Positions 32,112-33,626 of a stretch of DNA of 33,626 bases are shown here, piece after piece. The stretch's first letter is position 1. Each line of letters opens with the position of its first letter. Position numbers and translations under genes: made by a program. The notes under the pieces were generated by a model. It did not search any database. It saw only the letters and a list, made by a program, of their open reading frames with translations, and was not told the DNA's origin. The stretch lies in contig JAFPVR010000018.1 of NCBI GenBank assembly GCA_017395245.1, forward strand, positions 1-33,626, in the 5' to 3' direction. This DNA is from Bacteroidales bacterium (GTDB lineage Bacteria > Bacteroidota > Bacteroidia > Bacteroidales > WCHB1-69).

Positions 32112-32139
32112 GTAGAGACGCACGGCCGTGCGTCTCTAC
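32112..32139. repeat. GTAGAGAC palindrome, copy 4
   Basis: A perfect 28-bp palindrome, GTAGAGACGCACGG with its exact complement, just after the 11-bp array. The remaining DNA to 32237 holds no gene; no clear promoter box is visible for the next gene. Confidence 0.92.
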
Positions 32140-32237
32140 GGTGATAGATTCCCCCCCCTACCCGCCTCTATACGTATGGTAGTCTGCTAACATGGCGGCC
32201 GCCTCAACTTTTCATTAACCTTAAAAACCAATATTTT

Positions 32238-32696
32238 ATGATCAAACAACTTTCATACGACTTGCTGAAAAAGTGTTTGGATGGAATCGGCATCCGAACT
32301 GTGCCCGACGAAGACGGCACTCTGCTCACCTTGTTCAGAGCTGACGAGCGGTATCGGCACGACTTGGTTATCCGCTACATTGTCAGGGGGCCGTGGTTGC
32401 ATATCGTGGGACAAGTGCCGGGCGAAAAAATCCCCGAGGAACGGTTTGCGGATATGATGATGGCGCTCAACCTGCTCCATATAAACGGATTGAAGGCCAC
32501 GGGCGCCCTGCACGATGACTCTTTCAGGTTCAAATATAGCCTGATGATTGATGAAGAAGTGTCGGAGGGGCATGTGTTGGAGAGCGGTGCCCGAACCGGC
32601 ACCGAAAGTATCCGGAATGCATTTGTCGAACTGGAAAAATTAGTAGAAGATTATGAAAGAAATCACAAAAGATACACTTTGGCGGTTATTGGATGA
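32238..32696 (+). CDS. YbjN-like domain protein, paralogue 1
   Basis: A 152-residue soluble protein with the layout of YbjN-like or type III chaperone-like folds: an N-terminal helix (YDLLKKCLDGIGI), a beta sheet (RYIVRGPWLHIVGQV), a central helix MMALNLLHINGL, two strands (FRFKYSLMIDEEVSEG) and a C-terminal helix that ends in VELEKLVEDYE. Function in this family is unclear; chaperone or regulatory roles have been proposed. The last 44 bp overlap the next gene in another frame, and the final residues HKRYTLAVIG look like read-through into it. The next gene encodes a clear paralogue. Confidence 0.65.
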   Translation: MIKQLSYDLLKKCLDGIGIRTVPDEDGTLLTLFRADERYRHDLVIRYIVRGPWLHIVGQVPGEKIPEERFADMMMALNLLHINGLKATGALHDDSFRFKYSLMIDEEVSEGHVLESGARTGTESIRNAFVELEKLVEDYERNHKRYTLAVIG

Positions 32697-33093
32697 GGTG
32701 GGCTATGACGCCCGCAAGGACGCACACGGCAACTTTTACGTGATGAAGTACGCCGATGCGGATTTCGCCCACGACCTTGTCGTCACCTATTCCATAGATG
32801 GTGACTGGCTGCGCGTGACCGGCGAGCCGCGGGATTTTGCAGTGGCGGAGGGCGACGAATACACAGTGCTGGACGTGTTGAACGCCCAAAACATGAAACG
32901 CGCCGCCCCGATGGGCTACTGGTTCAACAACCGACCGCATTTCCGTTACAGCGTAAGGCTGTGCGAGGAGGTGTCGGAAGAATACGTAAAACGCGACGTC
33001 ATCCGCTACGGGGCGTACAGCGTCTGCATGTGCTTTGCGAATTTGGGCGCGATGCTGGAGAAAAAGGGGGTGGAGACGGTGTCGCCGTATTAA
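32653..33093 (+). CDS. YbjN-like domain protein, paralogue 2
   Basis: A 146-residue paralogue of the preceding protein: TLWRLLDEVGYDA, HDLVVTYSIDGDWLRVTGEP, DVLNAQNMKRA and FRYSVRLCEEVSEEYV line up in order with paralogue 1. It starts inside the 3' end of the first gene, a 44-bp overlap, so it is probably expressed by coupled translation. Tandem duplication followed by loss of the original stop of the first copy would explain the overlap. Function is not known. Confidence 0.65.
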   Translation: MKEITKDTLWRLLDEVGYDARKDAHGNFYVMKYADADFAHDLVVTYSIDGDWLRVTGEPRDFAVAEGDEYTVLDVLNAQNMKRAAPMGYWFNNRPHFRYSVRLCEEVSEEYVKRDVIRYGAYSVCMCFANLGAMLEKKGVETVSPY

Positions 33094-33160
33094 TAAAAAT
33101 CAGCGAATTATAGTACTCGTAATTTTTGTGTTTCCGCACCTCTTCATATCCTTTTTTGAG

Positions 33161-33168
33161 TATTTTTG
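33161..33168 (+). promoter_or_regulatory. Promoter -7 box for the small basic protein
   Basis: TATTTTTG matches TAnnTTTG, 41 bp upstream of the chosen start at 33210. Confidence 0.5.
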
Positions 33169-33209
33169 CACCGATTTTGATGCTAAGAATAACGAACACG
33201 AACAAGACA

Positions 33210-33413
33210 ATGAAAAGACACAAGCGAAAAAGGGCCAAGAAGGCCACGATGGACATTATCAAAGCCGTGAGACGCGGGAACCGGGAGGCGGAGCAGGATC
33301 TGTTCGGCCCGGGATTTCGCTCGGGCAGAAGCATCCATCGGTCAAAGAAAACCTACACCCGGAAAACGAAACACAAAGGGAGGTCTTACACTGTAGGGCA
33401 AGAAGAGTCCTAG
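33210..33413 (+). CDS. Small basic protein, Bacteroidetes-type
   Basis: A 67-residue very basic protein (over a third Lys/Arg/His): KRHKRKRAKKATMDIIKAVR, then RGNREAEQDLFGP and a tail with RSKKTYTRKTKHKGRSY. The ATMDIIKAVRRGNREAE ... SKKxYTRKxKHK pattern recalls small uncharacterised proteins found widely in Bacteroidetes. Its charge suggests nucleic acid or ribosome binding, but no function is known to me. ATG 33210 is preferred over ATG 33180 or 33126, because the promoter box at 33161 would put the transcription start near 33175. Confidence 0.6.
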   Translation: MKRHKRKRAKKATMDIIKAVRRGNREAEQDLFGPGFRSGRSIHRSKKTYTRKTKHKGRSYTVGQEES

Positions 33414-33492
33414 ATGGGCTCAAGAATTGGCAAAAAACCTTTATGACTTTGAAAATGACAAAAGACTCAACATTATGACAAAAGACAAATGA

Positions 33493-33626
33493 TTATCCGC
33501 ATTCACCCCCAGCCCCATACCTGCGGTGGGTGAACGTTGGCTTGTATGAAATAGAGGCAAGCATTAACCTGTCAAACAGCCTGTCTCCGAAATACATTCG
33601 GTTGAACTTGTAGCAAAACTCGTTTA
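33493..33626 (-). mobile_element. IS1595-like transposase, 3' end only (cut by the window edge)
   Basis: The minus strand encodes 43 residues and a TAA stop, running off the window: NEFCYKFNRMYFGDRLFDRL, then MLASISYKPTFTHRRYGAGG. NEFCYKFNRxYFGxRLFDRL is the C-terminal signature of IS1595/ISXO2-type DDE transposases. The rest of the element must lie to the right of the window. The 80 bp between the small basic gene and this stop carry TGACAAAAGAC twice, but I could not identify the terminal inverted repeat. Confidence 0.7.

Overview
The window reads as chromosome of a member of the Bacteroidetes, most likely an uncultured Bacteroidales. The evidence is repeated promoters of the TAnnTTTG type, little sign of Shine-Dalgarno sites, a DUF4290 gene, a secreted esterase with a type IX secretion C-terminal domain, lipoproteins with a Cys lipobox, a TonB-dependent receptor with a carboxypeptidase-like N-terminal domain, and Bacteroidetes-style RnfB/RnfC. 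TAG ends several intact genes here (for example lepA and the NSS transporter), so the standard code applies.

Left part (1-8.2 kb). A serine recombinase is followed by a short unit with a promoter, a tRNA-3'-end-like sequence and a terminator. Next comes a five-gene aryl-polyene/flexirubin-type set: ketosynthase, acyl carrier protein, two hotdog-fold dehydratases, and a FAD oxidoreductase interrupted by an in-frame TAG. lepA and ribBA run convergently on the minus strand.

Middle (8.2-24.2 kb). Mostly minus-strand genes: a T9SS-exported esterase, prfB with its programmed +1 frameshift, a secreted protein of unknown function, an NSS sodium symporter, a DUF4290/ABC-ATPase/ABC-permease operon, and a polyprenyl-phosphate sugar transferase with a lipoprotein. 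A plus-strand pair (EamA transporter, TonB-dependent receptor) ends at a strong terminator shared with a minus-strand S41 protease/outer-membrane-protein pair.

Right part (24.3-33.6 kb). rnfB-rnfC is followed directly by a terminator, without rnfDGEA. Then come a small HTH gene behind two 21-bp repeats, a sigma factor overlapping a small acidic partner, a WYL regulator, a roughly 190-nt structured RNA with its own promoter and U-run terminator, and a Ro60/Rsr (TROVE + vWA) protein with an unusual basic insertion. I regard the WYL / structured RNA / Ro60 locus as the most interesting system: a probable Ro-Y RNA ribonucleoprotein module with a linked regulator. Two overlapping YbjN-like paralogues, a small basic protein and the 3' end of an IS1595-like transposase close the window.

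The intergenic spaces hold several families of short repeats: 7-bp tandem arrays at five sites, an 11-bp array, four copies of a GTAGAGAC-type palindrome, and a 74-bp element with 9-bp terminal inverted repeats. In several cases the stop codon of the neighbouring gene lies inside the repeat.
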